Shown here piece after piece: positions 28,462 through 36,819 of a stretch of 64,000 nt of DNA. The stretch's first letter is position 1. Every line of letters begins with the position of its first letter. The notes beneath the pieces are model-generated. The model did not search any database. It had not been told where the DNA came from and saw nothing but the letters and a program-made list of their open reading frames with translations. The position numbers were made by a program, and so were the translations under genes. Location of the stretch: positions 310,001-374,000 of the forward strand of contig CAWEUI010000013.1 in NCBI GenBank assembly GCA_963812195.1, written 5' to 3'. This DNA is from ZC4RG30 sp963812195. Its GTDB lineage: Bacteria; Pseudomonadota; Gammaproteobacteria; Steroidobacterales; Steroidobacteraceae.

Positions 28462-29808
28462 ATGTCCCAGGCTGTAGACGCTTCCCGCATTCCCGAACTC
28501 ACCGATATCGTGGCATTCGCGCTGGCCGAGGCGCGTGCCGCGGGGGCCACCCAGGCTGAAGCCGGCGTGAGTCTCAGGCGCGGACTGGGTGTCACCGTGC
28601 GGCTGGGCGAGGTGGAGACCATCGAGTACCAGCGCGATCGCGGACTCGACATCACCGTGTACTTCGACGGTGCCAAGGGATCAGCCAGCAGTGCGGACCT
28701 GAAGCAGCCGGCGGTGCGCGATATGGTGGCCAAGGCCTGCGCCATCGCGCGCTACACGGCCCGTGACCCGTTCGCCGGCCTCGCCGACCCGGGCGACATG
28801 GCGCGCGAGATTCCGGACCTTGATCTCTACCATCCCTGGGAGCTCACGCCGGAAGGGGCGATCGACATGGCGCGCGCCTGTGAGGCCGCCGGGCTTGCGG
28901 TGGACAAGCGCTTGACCAACTCGGAGGGTGCCTCGGTATCAACTCATCGTGGCGTGCGCGTGTATGGCAATTCCCATGGATTCATCGCCGGCTATCCCAC
29001 CAGCAGCCACAGCATCAGCTGCGTATTGCTGGCGCAGGACGGCCAGGACATGCAGCGCGATTACTGGTACAGCACGGCACGCGATGCAGCGCAGCTCGAA
29101 CCGCTGGAACAGATCGGTCGGCGTGCGGCCAAGCGGGCCGTCGCGCGGCTCGGTGCAAGGCAGATCAACACGCGCCGCAGCCCCGTGTTGTTTGCCCCGG
29201 AGATGGCGCGGACCCTGTTCGGCCATCTGATAGCAGCGGTGGGGGGGGCGAACCAGTACCGCAGGACTTCGTTCCTGCTGGATGCCGTCGGTGAGCAGGT
29301 ATTGCCCCGCCCGGTGCAGATGCACGAGCGGCCGCACCTGCTGCGGGGCATGGCCAGCAGCCCCTTCGACGCCGAAGGCGTGGCCACTCACGACCGGGAG
29401 CTGGTACGCGATGGCGTGTTGCAGGGCTATGTGCTGGGCAGCTATTCGGCCCGCAAGCTCGGTCTGCGCAGCACCGGCAACTCGGGTGGCATCCACAACC
29501 TGATCGTCCACAGCGGCGAAGGCCTGTTGTCACAGGAGGAGTTGCTGTCGCGCATGGGCAGCGGCCTGTACGTCACCGAGATGATGGGGCAGGGCGTCAA
29601 TGGCGTGACCGGCGATTATTCGCGCGGTGCTGCCGGCTTCTGGGTGGAAGGCGGCGAGATCGCCTATCCGGTGCATGAGGTCACGGTGGCCGGCAATCTG
29701 AAGGACATGTACAAGAGCCTCGCCGCGCTGGGTGCGGACGTGGATCGTCAGGGTGCGATCCACACCGGATCGGCGCTGCTGGAGGAAGTGACCATCGCGG
29801 GGGGCTAG
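28462..29808 (+). CDS. pmbA: TldE/PmbA metalloprotease subunit
   Basis: A 448-residue partner of TldD. It lacks the HExxxH motif, as expected for TldE. 'GVTVRLGEVETIEYQRDRG' opens the protein; 'LTNSEGASVSTHRGVRVYGNSHGF', 'LGSYSARKLGLRSTGNSGG' and 'GVNGVTGDYSRGAAGFWVEGG' match the family. ATG 28462 is set by homology to starts near MSQ and by the -10 spacing. It is intact, unlike its tldD partner 3.3 kb upstream. Its TAG stop shares CTAG 29805-29808 with yihY. Confidence 0.95.
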   Translation: MSQAVDASRIPELTDIVAFALAEARAAGATQAEAGVSLRRGLGVTVRLGEVETIEYQRDRGLDITVYFDGAKGSASSADLKQPAVRDMVAKACAIARYTARDPFAGLADPGDMAREIPDLDLYHPWELTPEGAIDMARACEAAGLAVDKRLTNSEGASVSTHRGVRVYGNSHGFIAGYPTSSHSISCVLLAQDGQDMQRDYWYSTARDAAQLEPLEQIGRRAAKRAVARLGARQINTRRSPVLFAPEMARTLFGHLIAAVGGANQYRRTSFLLDAVGEQVLPRPVQMHERPHLLRGMASSPFDAEGVATHDRELVRDGVLQGYVLGSYSARKLGLRSTGNSGGIHNLIVHSGEGLLSQEELLSRMGSGLYVTEMMGQGVNGVTGDYSRGAAGFWVEGGEIAYPVHEVTVAGNLKDMYKSLAALGADVDRQGAIHTGSALLEEVTIAGG

Positions 29809-31124
29809 CCGCCCGCCTGCCGATCGGCAGATTCGCTGATCAGATCCGCCAGCGTGCGGGTGCCGCAGGCCTCGCGCCAGGCCCGTTCCATATCCTCCTG
29901 CAGGTCCAGCACGCCCGGTGCGGACAGGCGTGGATGGGGCTCGTGGCCGGTGCGCCGGGTGCGGGCGCTGGTGACGATCTCGGCCAGCGAGATGCCGTGG
30001 ATTTCACGGCCGGGAAACAGTCGGCCATCGTCGGCCTGCGCCAGCAGTCCGGCGTGCTCCAGATGTTCGGCCATGTCGCCGACCGCAATACCCGGCAATG
30101 CAAGCGCGCGGCCCAGCCGCTCCACGGTCCACGGCGGGTCGCCGGCGCGGTGGCCCTGCGCGACGCGCACCATGATGTCCAGCGCGAGGCGCTCCTCTTC
30201 GTCGCTGGACAGGCGCAGAACCGCGTGTCCAAGTCGCAGGTAGTTGGGATTCTGCAGGTAGAAGGCCAGCTGTGCGCCGGCGAGCAGGATCAGCCAGCCC
30301 ACATAGGTCCATACGAAGACGGCGATTACCACCGCAAAGCCCGCGTACACCAGCGTCAGGCGCGAGCTGGTGATGACCATGGCAGTAAACGCCTTGCCGA
30401 TGGCGGCCCAGAAGAAGCCGGCAGTCACTCCACCACCCAGTGCCGGCCAGAATCGCACCCGGGTGTTGGGTATCAGCACATAGGCGGCGGTGAACAGCCC
30501 GGTGACGATGGCATATGGCGCGAAGCGGATCGCACCGTGTGCGACGCGCGCGCCGAAGCTGAAGTCCTGCACGCTGGCCACGCTGTCCAGCGCCAGCTTC
30601 GAGAAGGCGATGACCGCAAAGATGACCAGCGGCCCCAGTGTCACCAGCGCCACGAATTCCACCACGCGACGCGGCATGCTGCGGGCCCGCTGCACGCGCC
30701 AGACGAAATTCATGCTGGCTTCGATGCGATTCACGGTGCCCACCAGCGTCCACAGCAGCAGCGCCACGCCCACCACTCCGACGAGGCCACCGCTGACGCG
30801 CTGCGCGAACTGCATGAGTCGATGCACCAGTTCCGGCCCGCCGGCACCGACCGGGCGGAAGAACTCCAGCAGAAACGGTTCCAGATCGCGTTGCGCACCG
30901 AAGCTCTTCAACAGCACGAAGGCGAGCGCGATCAGCGGTATCAGACCCAGCAGCGTGATGTAGACCAGGCTGGTGGCGCGCAGCGTAAGCTGGCCGCCGA
31001 CCAGATCACGGATGATCGCGTACGGGTAGCGCAGCACCCGCAGCATGCGGGGCACCAGGCGATGGCCCTCGGTATGCGGACCGAACAGCGCGTGGTCGAG
31101 CAGGTTCCAGAACTTCTGCCACAT
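29805..31124 (-). CDS. YihY/BrkB-family inner-membrane protein with winged-helix-like tail
   Basis: A 439-residue protein with six hydrophobic spans. Family marks include 'LTLRATSLVYITLLGLIPLIAL', 'LWTLVGTVNRIEASMNFVWRV' and 'FVWTYVGWLILLAGAQLAFYLQN'. The family was once called RNase BN, which is not supported. From about residue 320 a soluble helical domain ('ERLALDIMVRVAQ', 'VERLGRALALPGIAVGDMAEHLEHAGLL') resembles an Rrf2-like winged helix and may sense a ligand or partner. It follows purC by 18 bp. Confidence 0.85.
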   Translation of the reverse strand: MWQKFWNLLDHALFGPHTEGHRLVPRMLRVLRYPYAIIRDLVGGQLTLRATSLVYITLLGLIPLIALAFVLLKSFGAQRDLEPFLLEFFRPVGAGGPELVHRLMQFAQRVSGGLVGVVGVALLLWTLVGTVNRIEASMNFVWRVQRARSMPRRVVEFVALVTLGPLVIFAVIAFSKLALDSVASVQDFSFGARVAHGAIRFAPYAIVTGLFTAAYVLIPNTRVRFWPALGGGVTAGFFWAAIGKAFTAMVITSSRLTLVYAGFAVVIAVFVWTYVGWLILLAGAQLAFYLQNPNYLRLGHAVLRLSSDEEERLALDIMVRVAQGHRAGDPPWTVERLGRALALPGIAVGDMAEHLEHAGLLAQADDGRLFPGREIHGISLAEIVTSARTRRTGHEPHPRLSAPGVLDLQEDMERAWREACGTRTLADLISESADRQAGG

Positions 31125-31142
31125 CGCCGGCGTTCCGGTGGC

Positions 31143-32033
31143 TCAGTCGAGCGCCGGCCCCGTGATTCGCCGCAGGGCCTCCTCGTAGCTCGCCGCGGTC
31201 CGCGCGATTACTTCCGGTGGCAGGCGCGGGCCCGGCGGGCGCTTGTTCCATTCCAGGCTCTCCAGATAGTCGCGTATGAACTGCTTGTCGAACGACGGCG
31301 GACTGATGCCGACCTGGTAGCTGTCCGCCGGCCAGAAACGCGAGGAGTCCGGAGTCAGCGCCTCGTCGATAAGCAGCAGCTCGCCGTCCGGGGCGAGTCC
31401 GAATTCGAATTTCGTATCGGCGATGATGATGCCCCGCCGGGCCGCATGCCCGGCGGCAAACCGGTACAGGGCGATCGCGGCATCGCGTACCCGGATTGCA
31501 ACCTGTTCCCCCACCAGTTCCACGGCACGCTCGAAGCTGATGTTCTCGTCGTGATCCCCGACGGCCGCCTTGGTAGCCGGCGTGAAGATGACTTCGGGCA
31601 GCTGCTGTGCCTGCCTGAGGCCTGGCGGTAGCGTGATGCCACACAGGCGGCCGGTGGCCTGATAGTCCTTCCAGCCGGATCCGATCAGATAGCCGCGTAC
31701 CACCGCCTCGATCGGCAGCGCCTGCAGGCGCCGGGTGATCATCGAACGCCCTTGTGCCTGCGCCAGTTCGGCCGGGTCGGACAACACCGCTTCGAGCGCT
31801 CGCGGCAACAGGTGGTTGGGAACGATGTGCGAGGTCCGGTCGAACCAGAAGTTCGAGATGGCGGTCAGGATGCGGCCCTTGCCGGGTATCGGGTCGGGCA
31901 GGATGACGTCGAAGGCGGACAGGCGATCCGTGGCGATGATCAGCAGGGAATCGGCATCGATGGCATAGACGTCGCGGACCTTGCCACGATGCAACAGCTC
32001 GAGACCTGCAAGCCGCGTTTCACTCACGGCCAT
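31143..32033 (-). CDS. purC: SAICAR synthetase
   Basis: A 296-residue enzyme joining aspartate to CAIR with ATP in purine synthesis. ATG 32033 is chosen because homologues start shortly before 'LLHRGKVRDVYAID'. 'TDRLSAFDVILPDPIPGKG', 'PIEAVVRGYLIGSGWKDY', 'IADTKFEFGLAPDGELLLIDE' and 'DSYQVG' are conserved. It is the longer, SAICAR-synthetase-alone form found in many proteobacteria and yeasts. It is divergent from djlA across 37 bp. Confidence 0.94.
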   Translation of the reverse strand: MAVSETRLAGLELLHRGKVRDVYAIDADSLLIIATDRLSAFDVILPDPIPGKGRILTAISNFWFDRTSHIVPNHLLPRALEAVLSDPAELAQAQGRSMITRRLQALPIEAVVRGYLIGSGWKDYQATGRLCGITLPPGLRQAQQLPEVIFTPATKAAVGDHDENISFERAVELVGEQVAIRVRDAAIALYRFAAGHAARRGIIIADTKFEFGLAPDGELLLIDEALTPDSSRFWPADSYQVGISPPSFDKQFIRDYLESLEWNKRPPGPRLPPEVIARTAASYEEALRRITGPALD

Positions 32034-32057
32034 GGGAGTGGGGGTATTCAAGCTTGG

Positions 32058-32063
32058 TACGAT
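32058..32063 (+). promoter_or_regulatory. -10 element (TACGAT) of djlA, leaderless layout
   Basis: TACGAT ends 7 nt before ATG 32071. No purine-rich ribosome site is present in the intervening bases (aaaccat). Confidence 0.4.
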
Positions 32064-32070
32064 AAACCAT

Positions 32071-32832
32071 ATGCAATGGACCGGAAAACTCATCGGCGGC
32101 GCGCTGGGCATGCTCCTTGGTCCGTGGGGTGCGGCGGCAGGTGTGGCGCTCGGGCATCAGTACGATCTGGGCGTCCAGCGCGGCAAGGCGCTGCCGCTGG
32201 GCGAGCAGTTCTTCGTCAGCACGTTCCGCCTCATGGGGCACGTGGCCAAGGCCGACGGCCGCGTCAGCGAAAAGCAGATCCAGGCCGCCCGCGGCGTGAT
32301 GCGCTCACTGCGCCTGAACGATGCGCAGGTGCGGCGCGCCATCGCCGAATTCACCCGTGGCAAGCAGCCGCAGTTCGCCATGGACTCGGAGATGAGGACG
32401 CTGCGAGCCGCCTGCCGCTCCTATCCGGAGATGCTGCAGGTCTTCACTGAGATCCAGCTGCGCTTCGCATTGTTCGGCAGCGACATGACGCCCGCCGCGC
32501 GCGCCCGCGTCACGCGGGCGGCCGGCTTGCTGGGCATCCCGCCCGCGTTGCTGGCACGCCTGGAGGCGGCATTGCGCGGCGGGTCGGCGCAGCGTGGCGG
32601 CATGGAGGACCGCGCGGCCCGGGTGGCTGCCGCCTACCGCACGCTCGAGGTCGATCCGGCCGTGGGCAACGAGGCTTTGACCCGGGCGTACCGGCGCCTG
32701 ATGAGCCGCCATCATCCGGACAAACTCAAGGCCAATGGCCTGCCCGATTCGATGCTGGAGCATGCCAAGCAACGCACGCAGGCCATCCGTGAAGCCTATG
32801 AGGTCCTGCGTGAGCAACGCGGCCTGTCCTGA
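32071..32832 (+). CDS. djlA: DjlA-like TerB/J-domain membrane co-chaperone
   Basis: A 253-residue protein: a short N-terminal glycine-rich membrane segment (IGGALGMLLGPWGAAAGVALGH), a TerB-like helical domain ('LMGHVAKADGRVSEKQIQAARGVM') and a C-terminal J domain with 'RAYRRLMSRHHPDKL' containing the HPD tripeptide that stimulates DnaK. ATG 32071 gives the family N-terminus (MQWTGKLIGG). Confidence 0.92.
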   Translation: MQWTGKLIGGALGMLLGPWGAAAGVALGHQYDLGVQRGKALPLGEQFFVSTFRLMGHVAKADGRVSEKQIQAARGVMRSLRLNDAQVRRAIAEFTRGKQPQFAMDSEMRTLRAACRSYPEMLQVFTEIQLRFALFGSDMTPAARARVTRAAGLLGIPPALLARLEAALRGGSAQRGGMEDRAARVAAAYRTLEVDPAVGNEALTRAYRRLMSRHHPDKLKANGLPDSMLEHAKQRTQAIREAYEVLREQRGLS

Positions 32833-32837
32833 TCGGG

Positions 32838-32843
32838 TAGGAT
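32838..32843 (+). promoter_or_regulatory. -10 element (TAGGAT) of the ABC exporter operon, leaderless layout
   Basis: TAGGAT ends 7 nt before ATG 32851. This favours 32851 over the in-frame ATG at 32842, which lies inside the -10 hexamer and therefore upstream of the predicted RNA start. Confidence 0.45.
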
Positions 32844-32850
32844 GCCGCAC

Positions 32851-33636
32851 ATGATCGAGGTCGAGGATCTGGCTTGTCGCTTCGGCGACTTCGAGGCCGT
32901 CAAGGGTGTCAGTTTCAATGTCGCGCCGGGTGAGATCTTCGCCTTTCTCGGGCCCAATGGCGCCGGCAAGACCACCACCATCAAGATGCTGACCACCCTG
33001 CTGCGGCCGACACGCGGCCGCATCCGCATCGACGGGCTGGACCCGGCGGTAGCGCCGCATGAGGTGCGGCGGCGCTTCGGCATCGTCTTCCAGGACCCGA
33101 GTCTTGATTCGCAGCTGACCGCGCTGGAGAACCTGGAGCTGCACGCGGCGCTGTACAGCGTGCCGCGCGCGGTGCGCCGCGAGCGCATCGAGAAGCTGAT
33201 GAAGCAATTCGAGCTGTGGGACAAGCGCGACCAGATCACCATGACCTACTCGGGGGGCATGAAGCGCCGGCTGGAAATCGTGCGCGGCTTCCTGCACACG
33301 CCGAAGGTGCTGTTTCTGGACGAGCCGACGCTGGGCCTGGATCCGCAGAGCCGGCACCAGCTGTGGAACCATGTTCGCGCCGTCAATCAGAGCGAGGGCA
33401 TCACCGTGTTCCTGACCACCCATTACATGGACGAGGCCGAAAGGGTGGCGCAGCGGATCGCCATCGTGGACCACGGCCGTATCGTTGCGCTGGGTACGCT
33501 GGCGGAACTGAAAGCGCAGACGCAGACGGAGTCGCTCGAAGCCGCGTTCCTGAAGCTGACCGGCACCGCCGTGCGCGACGAAATGGCCGGCAGCGCCGAC
33601 GCCATGCGCCAGTTCATGAAGGCCTGGCGGCGATGA
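32851..33636 (+). CDS. ABC transporter ATP-binding protein, DrrA/NodI-like
   Basis: A 261-residue ATPase: Walker A GPNGAGKTT, Q-loop 'FGIVFQDPSLDSQLT', signature 'YSGGMKRRLEI', Walker B 'VLFLDEPTLGLDP' and switch 'LTTHYMDEAE'. This form with SGGM(K/R)RR belongs to two-component exporters of drugs, lipids or polysaccharide. A helical tail follows residue 220. The stop overlaps the permease start (ATGA). Confidence 0.93.
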   Translation: MIEVEDLACRFGDFEAVKGVSFNVAPGEIFAFLGPNGAGKTTTIKMLTTLLRPTRGRIRIDGLDPAVAPHEVRRRFGIVFQDPSLDSQLTALENLELHAALYSVPRAVRRERIEKLMKQFELWDKRDQITMTYSGGMKRRLEIVRGFLHTPKVLFLDEPTLGLDPQSRHQLWNHVRAVNQSEGITVFLTTHYMDEAERVAQRIAIVDHGRIVALGTLAELKAQTQTESLEAAFLKLTGTAVRDEMAGSADAMRQFMKAWRR

Positions 33637-34379
33637 ACGCGATCTACGTGCTGTGGCTGCGCGCCCTGAAGCAGTTCGTGCGTTCCAAGGCTCAGATCGT
33701 GTCCTCGCTGGGCCAGCCGCTGCTGTATCTGCTGGCGCTGGGATTCGGTCTGGGGCCGGTATTCGAGCGGGCCGGGCAGGGCAACTACATCCAGTTCATC
33801 GCCCCGGGCGTGGTGACGATGACGGTGCTGTTCTCCTCGATGTTCTCGGGCATCGGCCTGATCTGGGACCGCCAGTTCGGGTTCCTGAAGGAAACGCTGG
33901 TGGCGCCCGTGCCGCGGATCTCGGTGATGCTGGGGCGCACGCTGGGAGGCGCCACCGTGGCGCTGCTGCAGGGTCTGCTGGTGATGCTGCTGTCCATGCT
34001 GGTGGGCTTCCGGCCGGCCAGTCTCGTGGCGCTGCCCGAGGCGCTGCTGTACATGGCGCTGATCGCCTTCGTGTTCTGCGCGCTGGGCACGGCGCTGGGC
34101 AGCTGGCTGGAGAACATGCAGGCGTTCCCGATGGTCAGCAGCTTCGTGATGATGCCGATGTTCTTCCTGTCCGGCGCGCTGTATCCGCTGGCCGGCTTGC
34201 CCGGCGCGATGAAGGTGGTGACGGCCGTCAATCCGCTCACCTATGGCGTTGACGGCGTGCGCGGGGCGATGATCGGGGCCTGGCATTTCGGGGCCGGCGT
34301 CGACCTGATCGTGCTGCTCGCCGTGGGCGGCCTGTTCGTGAGCCTGGGCGCCTGGTCGTTCTCGCGGATCCAGCTCTAG
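33633..34379 (+). CDS. ABC-2 type permease
   Basis: A 248-residue inner-membrane permease with six spans. The ABC-2 pattern 'SLGQPLLYLLALGFGLG', 'DRQFGFLKETLVAPVPR' and 'FLSGALYPLAGLPGAMKVVTAVNPLTYGVDGVRG' is complete. With the preceding ATPase it forms an export ABC transporter; the cargo is unknown and no accessory protein is adjacent. Confidence 0.92.
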   Translation: MNAIYVLWLRALKQFVRSKAQIVSSLGQPLLYLLALGFGLGPVFERAGQGNYIQFIAPGVVTMTVLFSSMFSGIGLIWDRQFGFLKETLVAPVPRISVMLGRTLGGATVALLQGLLVMLLSMLVGFRPASLVALPEALLYMALIAFVFCALGTALGSWLENMQAFPMVSSFVMMPMFFLSGALYPLAGLPGAMKVVTAVNPLTYGVDGVRGAMIGAWHFGAGVDLIVLLAVGGLFVSLGAWSFSRIQL

Positions 34380-34424
34380 GGCCGTCGAGACGCCCTGGTC
34401 CTGCAAGGGCCGCGGCCTGCCGCG

Positions 34425-34430
34425 TAGAAT
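34425..34430 (+). promoter_or_regulatory. -10 element (TAGAAT) of rpe, leaderless layout
   Basis: TAGAAT ends 7 nt before ATG 34438. The alternative in-frame ATG at 34429 overlaps the hexamer and would not be transcribed, so 34438 is the better start. Confidence 0.5.
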
Positions 34431-34437
34431 GGCGGCC

Positions 34438-35121
34438 ATGAGCACGCCCTGGATCGCGCCCTCCATACTCTCGGCCGACTTCGCCCGCCTGGGCGAGGAA
34501 GTCGACGCCGTGCTGGCGGCCGGCGCCGATGCGGTGCACTTCGACGTGATGGACAACCATTACGTGCCGAACCTGACCATCGGTCCGCTGGTGTGCGAGG
34601 CGCTGCGCAAGCACGGCGTGAAGGCGCCCATCGACGTACACCTGATGGTCAAGCCCGTGGACCGGATCATTCCGGACTTCGCCCGGGCCGGCGCCTCGAT
34701 CATCAGTTTCCATCCAGAGGCAACCGAGCACGTCGACCGCACCATCGGCCTGATCCATGAGCATGGCTGCCAGGCGGGCCTGGTCCTGAACCCGGCGACG
34801 CCGCTGGACTGGCTCGACTTCACGCTGGGCGAGCTGGATCTGGTGCTGATCATGTCGGTCAACCCGGGTTTCGCCGGCCAGAAGTTCATCCCGGAGGCGC
34901 TGGTCAAGCTGGCAGAGGTGCGGCGGCGCATCCAGGCCAGCGGCCGGGCGGTGCGTCTGGAAATAGATGGCGGCGTGAAGGTGGACAACATCGGGCAGAT
35001 AGCCCGGGCCGGCGCCGACACGTTCGTGGCCGGCTCGGCGATCTTCGGGTCAAAGGACTACGGCGCGGTGATCGGCGCGATGCGCCAGAACATCGTGTCA
35101 GCCACGATGCTGCTGGCCTGA
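34438..35121 (+). CDS. rpe: Ribulose-phosphate 3-epimerase
   Basis: A 227-residue TIM-barrel epimerase interconverting ribulose 5-phosphate and xylulose 5-phosphate. 'IAPSILSADFARLGEEV', metal-binding 'VHFDVMDNHYVPNLTIGP', 'DVHLMV', 'VNPGFAGQKF' and 'LEIDGGVKVDNI' are intact. It begins MSTPWIAPSI at 34438, as in homologues. Confidence 0.95.
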   Translation: MSTPWIAPSILSADFARLGEEVDAVLAAGADAVHFDVMDNHYVPNLTIGPLVCEALRKHGVKAPIDVHLMVKPVDRIIPDFARAGASIISFHPEATEHVDRTIGLIHEHGCQAGLVLNPATPLDWLDFTLGELDLVLIMSVNPGFAGQKFIPEALVKLAEVRRRIQASGRAVRLEIDGGVKVDNIGQIARAGADTFVAGSAIFGSKDYGAVIGAMRQNIVSATMLLA

Positions 35122-35140
35122 ACGCGTCGCCGCTGCGGCG

Positions 35141-35901
35141 CTATTCCTCGTCCTCGTCGTCGAAATCGTCATCGTCCTCGCCCTCGAAGCGCGACGAGGA
35201 TGGAGCGCCCTTGCCGCCGGCGCTGGCCTGTGCCGGTACGATGACCGGACGGGTCTTCATCTTCGGCCTGGCGTTGAACACCACGATGGTCTTGCCGGTG
35301 GCCCGCAGCAGGCCCTGTTCCTCCAGGACCTTGAGCACGCGACCGGCCATCTCGCGCGAACAGCCGACAAGACGCGAGAGCTCCTGGCGCGAAACCTTGA
35401 TCTGCATGCCTTCCGGATGCGTCATTGCATCCGGTTCGCCGCACAGGTCCATGATGGCGTGGGCCACTCGCCCGGTGACGTCCACGAAGGCCAGATCGCC
35501 GAGCTTGCGGTTGGTGCGGTCCAGGCGCGTGGCCAGCTGCGTGGCCAGTTCGAACACCAGGCCCGGGGATTCGGCCGCGATCTGGCGGAAGCGCGGATAG
35601 GTCATTTCCGCCAGTTCGCACTGGTTGCGCGTGCGCACCCAGGCGCTGCGCGTCGGCGTGTCGTGGAACAGGCCCATCTCGCCGAAGAACTGGCCCTTGT
35701 TCAGGTAGGCCAGCACCATCTCGTTGCCTTCCTCGTCCTCGATCATCACCTCGACCGAGCCGCTGACGATGTAGTAGAGGACGTCGGGCAGGTCGCCGGC
35801 GTGGATCATCACCGTCTTGGAGGAACGGTGCGGATCCGGCAATAGCTCAGGAACCGGTTGATCGCCGGTATGTCGGAGAGCGGTTTGATGCTGTCTTCCA
35901 T
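35141..35901 (-). CDS. crp: CRP-family cAMP-receptor-like regulator with acidic C-terminal tail (one frameshift)
   Basis: A global regulator of the Crp/Vfr/Clp group. ATG 35901 starts 'MEDSIKPLSDIPAINRFLS', then one base shift near 35840 continues in 'VMIHAGDLPDVLYYIVSGSVEV'. The cyclic-nucleotide pocket 'GQFFGEMGLFHDTPTRSAWVRT', the long dimer helix and the HTH 'VSRQELSRLVGCSREMAGRVLKVLEEQGLL' are complete. E. coli CRP ends soon after 'GKTIVV'; here about 40 further residues follow, ending in an almost pure acidic run after SRFEGE. The tail lies beyond the DNA-binding domain and is unusual. Confidence 0.9.
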
Positions 35902-35963
35902 CGTTATTCTCTTTGACCGGTTTCCCTGTGAGTGGATTGCCGCTGGCGGTCGAATTAGCCCCT

Positions 35964-35992
35964 TTTTATTACATAACGCGCCGGACAGGCAA
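35964..35992 (-). promoter_or_regulatory. Possible crp promoter
   Basis: TTGCCT (35992-35987 on the minus strand) followed 15-17 bp later by an A/T-rich stretch (TAATAAAAA) gives a plausible -35/-10 pair in the 117-bp gap between coq7 and crp. The -10 register is ambiguous. An AAAGAG ribosome site lies 7 nt before the crp ATG. Confidence 0.3.
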
Positions 35993-36018
35993 CTGCCTTG
36001 CCCGTGACGCGGTTCGCA

Positions 36019-36655
36019 CTATATCCAGCGCGCCGTGATCGTCATCACCCTCGAGGTCAGGTGCATGGCATGGCGGACCAGCGCGGGCAGCGGGGTGCCG
36101 CCGGCCTGGCGCGCCATGTCCCCGTGCGACTGCTCGTCGCTGCGCATCTGCGTGAGGATGGCGCGGCTGCGCAGCGTCCTGCGGCGGCAACTGCTCCAGA
36201 TGGCGAGTCCAGATGCCGCTCAACCTGCCGTTCGGTTTCCGCCACGAAGCCCAGGCTCACCTTGTCCGAGGCCAGACCGGCTGCCATGCCGATGGCGAAT
36301 GAGCCGGCGTACCAGAGCGGATTGAGCAGGCTGGGGCGGTCGTGCAGTTCGGCGAGCCGGTTTCGCACCAGGCAAGATGATCGCTTTCCTCACGCGCGGC
36401 CTGCGCGACAGGCCGCGGGTTGTCGGGTCCGCGTGCGACCAGCGCCTGCCCGTGGTAGAGGCCCTGGGCAGCGATCTCGCCGGCGTGGTTGATGCGCATC
36501 AGGGCCGCGGCGTGGCGGCGCTCGGGCTCGTCGGCGGGGCGGGCTGCGCCGGGTCCCGGGCACCGGCCGGGAGGCCCGCGCCGGCGCGAACATCGCCTTC
36601 AGCGCCCGATCGGCGGAGGCAAGAATTGATCCGCAAGGGGCCGGTGTGCAGCCAT
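36019..36655 (-). CDS. coq7: Demethoxyubiquinone hydroxylase Coq7 (several frameshifts)
   Basis: A di-iron hydroxylase of ubiquinone synthesis. In order on the minus strand: 'MAAHRPLADQF' from ATG 36655, 'ASADRALKAMFAPARASRP', 'MRINHAGEIAAQGLYHGQAL' with the first metal Glu, 'AAREESDHLAWC', 'SLLNPLWYAGSFAIGMAAG', 'VSLGFVAETERQVERHL' and 'LTQMRSDEQSHGDMARQAGG'. It ends 'SRVMTITARWI' at TAG 36019. Homology jumps frames near 36620, 36545, 36365, 36215 and 36180, each by one base. The total span fits the normal 210 codons, so the breaks look like sequencing indels. The start is supported by TATAGT six bases upstream. Confidence 0.85.
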
Positions 36656-36661
36656 GTGGGT

Positions 36662-36667
36662 ACTATA
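36662..36667 (-). promoter_or_regulatory. -10 element (TATAGT) of coq7, leaderless layout
   Basis: On the minus strand TATAGT ends 6 nt before ATG 36655, and the intervening ACCCAC is not a ribosome site. Confidence 0.45.
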
Positions 36668-36707
36668 TATGTGTTCCGGCCGGCTGTCCGGGCCCGCCAA
36701 AGGCGCT

Positions 36708-36737
36708 TTGCAAAGCCCTCCGGGCTTCGATTACACT
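36708..36737 (+). promoter_or_regulatory. rplM-rpsI promoter
   Basis: TTGCAA (36708-36713) and TACACT (36732-36737) with an 18-bp spacer form a good sigma-70 promoter. Transcription from about 36744 gives a 75-nt leader before rplM. Confidence 0.6.
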
Positions 36738-36755
36738 CTGCGCCCTTTTTCGAAG

Positions 36756-36776
36756 GGCCCCCCACCATAAGGGGCC
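36756..36776 (+). promoter_or_regulatory. Hairpin in the rplM leader, candidate L13 autoregulation site
   Basis: GGCCCC (36756-36761) pairs with GGGGCC (36771-36776) around a 9-nt loop (ccaccataa) within the rplM 5' leader, which ends in U-rich runs. E. coli rplM-rpsI is autoregulated by L13 at its leader; a similar role here is inferred from position and structure only. Confidence 0.4.
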
Positions 36777-36819
36777 GTTTCCAAAAGCATTTTTTGAAAC
36801 CGTTTTTCGAGAACACGCG

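Noticed and set aside
31143..32033. Leaderless promoter for purC
   Set aside because: Upstream of ATG 32033 on the minus strand the nearest -10-like hexamer (TTGAAT) is 12 nt away and the last 12 bases are C-rich; it does not fit the 6-10 nt layout.
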